64,000 nucleotides of DNA from Arthrobotrys musiformis (taxonomy: Eukaryota > Ascomycota > Orbiliomycetes > Orbiliales > Orbiliaceae), in assembly GCA_036971715.1 (NCBI GenBank), contig JAVHJL010000001.1, positions 2,976,001 to 3,040,000 of the forward strand, given 5' to 3'. Both the position numbers and the translations under genes were made by a program. The stretch's first letter is position 1, and each line of letters opens with the position of its first letter. Shown here in pieces: positions 63,401-64,000 of this stretch. Under the pieces are notes generated by a model that was not told where the DNA came from, did not search any database, and saw only the letters and a list, made by a program, of their open reading frames with translations.

Positions 63401-64000
63401 GCATCTTACTTCAACATCCCTGGACTTGCAAACGTCACTTCGAAATCCGATGCCTCTTTCCTGCTATTTCTCGCGATTCCTGCTCAATCAATTAGATCGT
63501 TCTGTTTCATAGACGGCATGACTTGCTTCGTAAATTAAGGTCGGGAAACCACTTTGACAGGTTGCATATGCATATTTGAGCCTTCGATGTGGCTCTCTTT
63601 CTTCTCTATTACCTTTCTCGAAACAGACACAGAAACGCGAAAGAAGTTCTTTCCACAAGTATCAAGAATGGGGGAAATTCCCAACCCAGCCACTGCATTC
63701 ACCGGTAGCAGCCATTTAGTTCCATGGGATAAACCGCGTGGTCCTGTGAATCATCGAATATACATGTCCATCCAAGGATCCTAGTAGTTCCCAAGTTTCC
63801 GGAACGAAGGGCCATATAAGACATCCTTAGTGCCGGACCCTGGACGGAAAACCAAGATTCGGATGGATAACTATATAAGTATATTGATTTCGAGGATCCT
63901 ACTTCTACTAGCTTGCTTATCGACCAATTTCTGCGATGCCGCACTTACGCTAGTGAATGTGCATGTCTATGCATCGGATAGCAGTCGATGCAGTCATAAC
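59199..64000. other. 4.8-kb gene-poor region at the right edge
   Basis: The left end is T-rich and probably the 3' untranslated region of the regulator gene. It contains a 27-T run (60121-60147) and a 28-A run (60430-60457). No coding exon chain or RNA gene was recognised on either strand up to the edge. Confidence 0.5.
60121..60457. repeat. Poly-T / poly-A pair flanking about 280 bases
   Basis: T27 at 60121-60147 and A28 at 60430-60457 on the same strand are perfect reverse complements and could fold into a long-stem hairpin. Confidence 0.85.

Noticed and set aside
1..64000. CRISPR arrays, rRNA genes, secondary-metabolite backbone genes (PKS/NRPS/terpene synthase), and intact LTR or DNA transposons
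   Set aside because: None were seen on either strand. CRISPR arrays are not expected in a fungal genome.

Overview
This is eukaryotic nuclear DNA from a filamentous ascomycete fungus (Pezizomycotina). The evidence is short spliceosomal introns of about 55-200 bases with GT...AG ends and CTAAC/CTGAC-like branch sites, a Zn2Cys6 regulator with a fungal-type C-terminal region, fungal versions of housekeeping genes, and dispersed palindromes of the TACCTAGGTA type between genes. I cannot fix the class from sequence alone; an origin in or near Leotiomycetes would fit but is a guess.

Fifteen protein-coding genes can be supported. I rebuilt their exons by hand from splice sites, conserved protein blocks and reading phase. 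From 1 to 10.8 kb the genes are dense: SMC5 (minus, cut by the left edge), UBP6/USP14 (minus), ARPC4 (plus), a putative SAGA Sgf11-like protein (minus) and glucokinase (minus). From 13.4 to 25.5 kb lie the Rab escort protein (plus), a large unrecognised protein (plus), a secreted spherulin-like cupin (minus) and ribokinase (plus). From 27.3 to 42.5 kb lie a full-size ABCA-type transporter (plus, 11 exons), a BAP31/Yet-type ER membrane protein (minus), a peroxisomal Lon protease (minus, 7 exons, C-terminal SHL) and a family 8 polysaccharide lyase (plus, 4 exons). The rest is gene-poor: only the kinetochore protein Nkp2/Cnl2 (47.2 kb) and a Zn2Cys6 regulator (57.2-59.2 kb) stand out, separated by long stretches without recognisable coding sequence.

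The genes do not form one pathway or an obvious secondary-metabolite cluster. Most are housekeeping: chromosome maintenance (SMC5, Nkp2), proteasome and SAGA ubiquitin removal (UBP6, Sgf11-like), actin branching (ARPC4), sugar phosphorylation (glucokinase, ribokinase), Rab prenylation, and ER and peroxisome quality control (BAP31, Lon). The accessory flavour comes from the polysaccharide lyase, the cupin, the ABCA transporter and the Zn2Cys6 factor.

The points most worth a second look are: the polysaccharide lyase, which has no visible signal peptide and a basic tail built on a 21-base tandem repeat; ARPC4, with a start exon of just ATG and a 9-base last exon; a GC-AG intron and a stop-free 66-base intron in UBP6; a 22-C tract in the intron that splits the zinc cluster of the regulator; and the unrecognised ~1031-residue protein. 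I did not find a clearly new multi-gene system.
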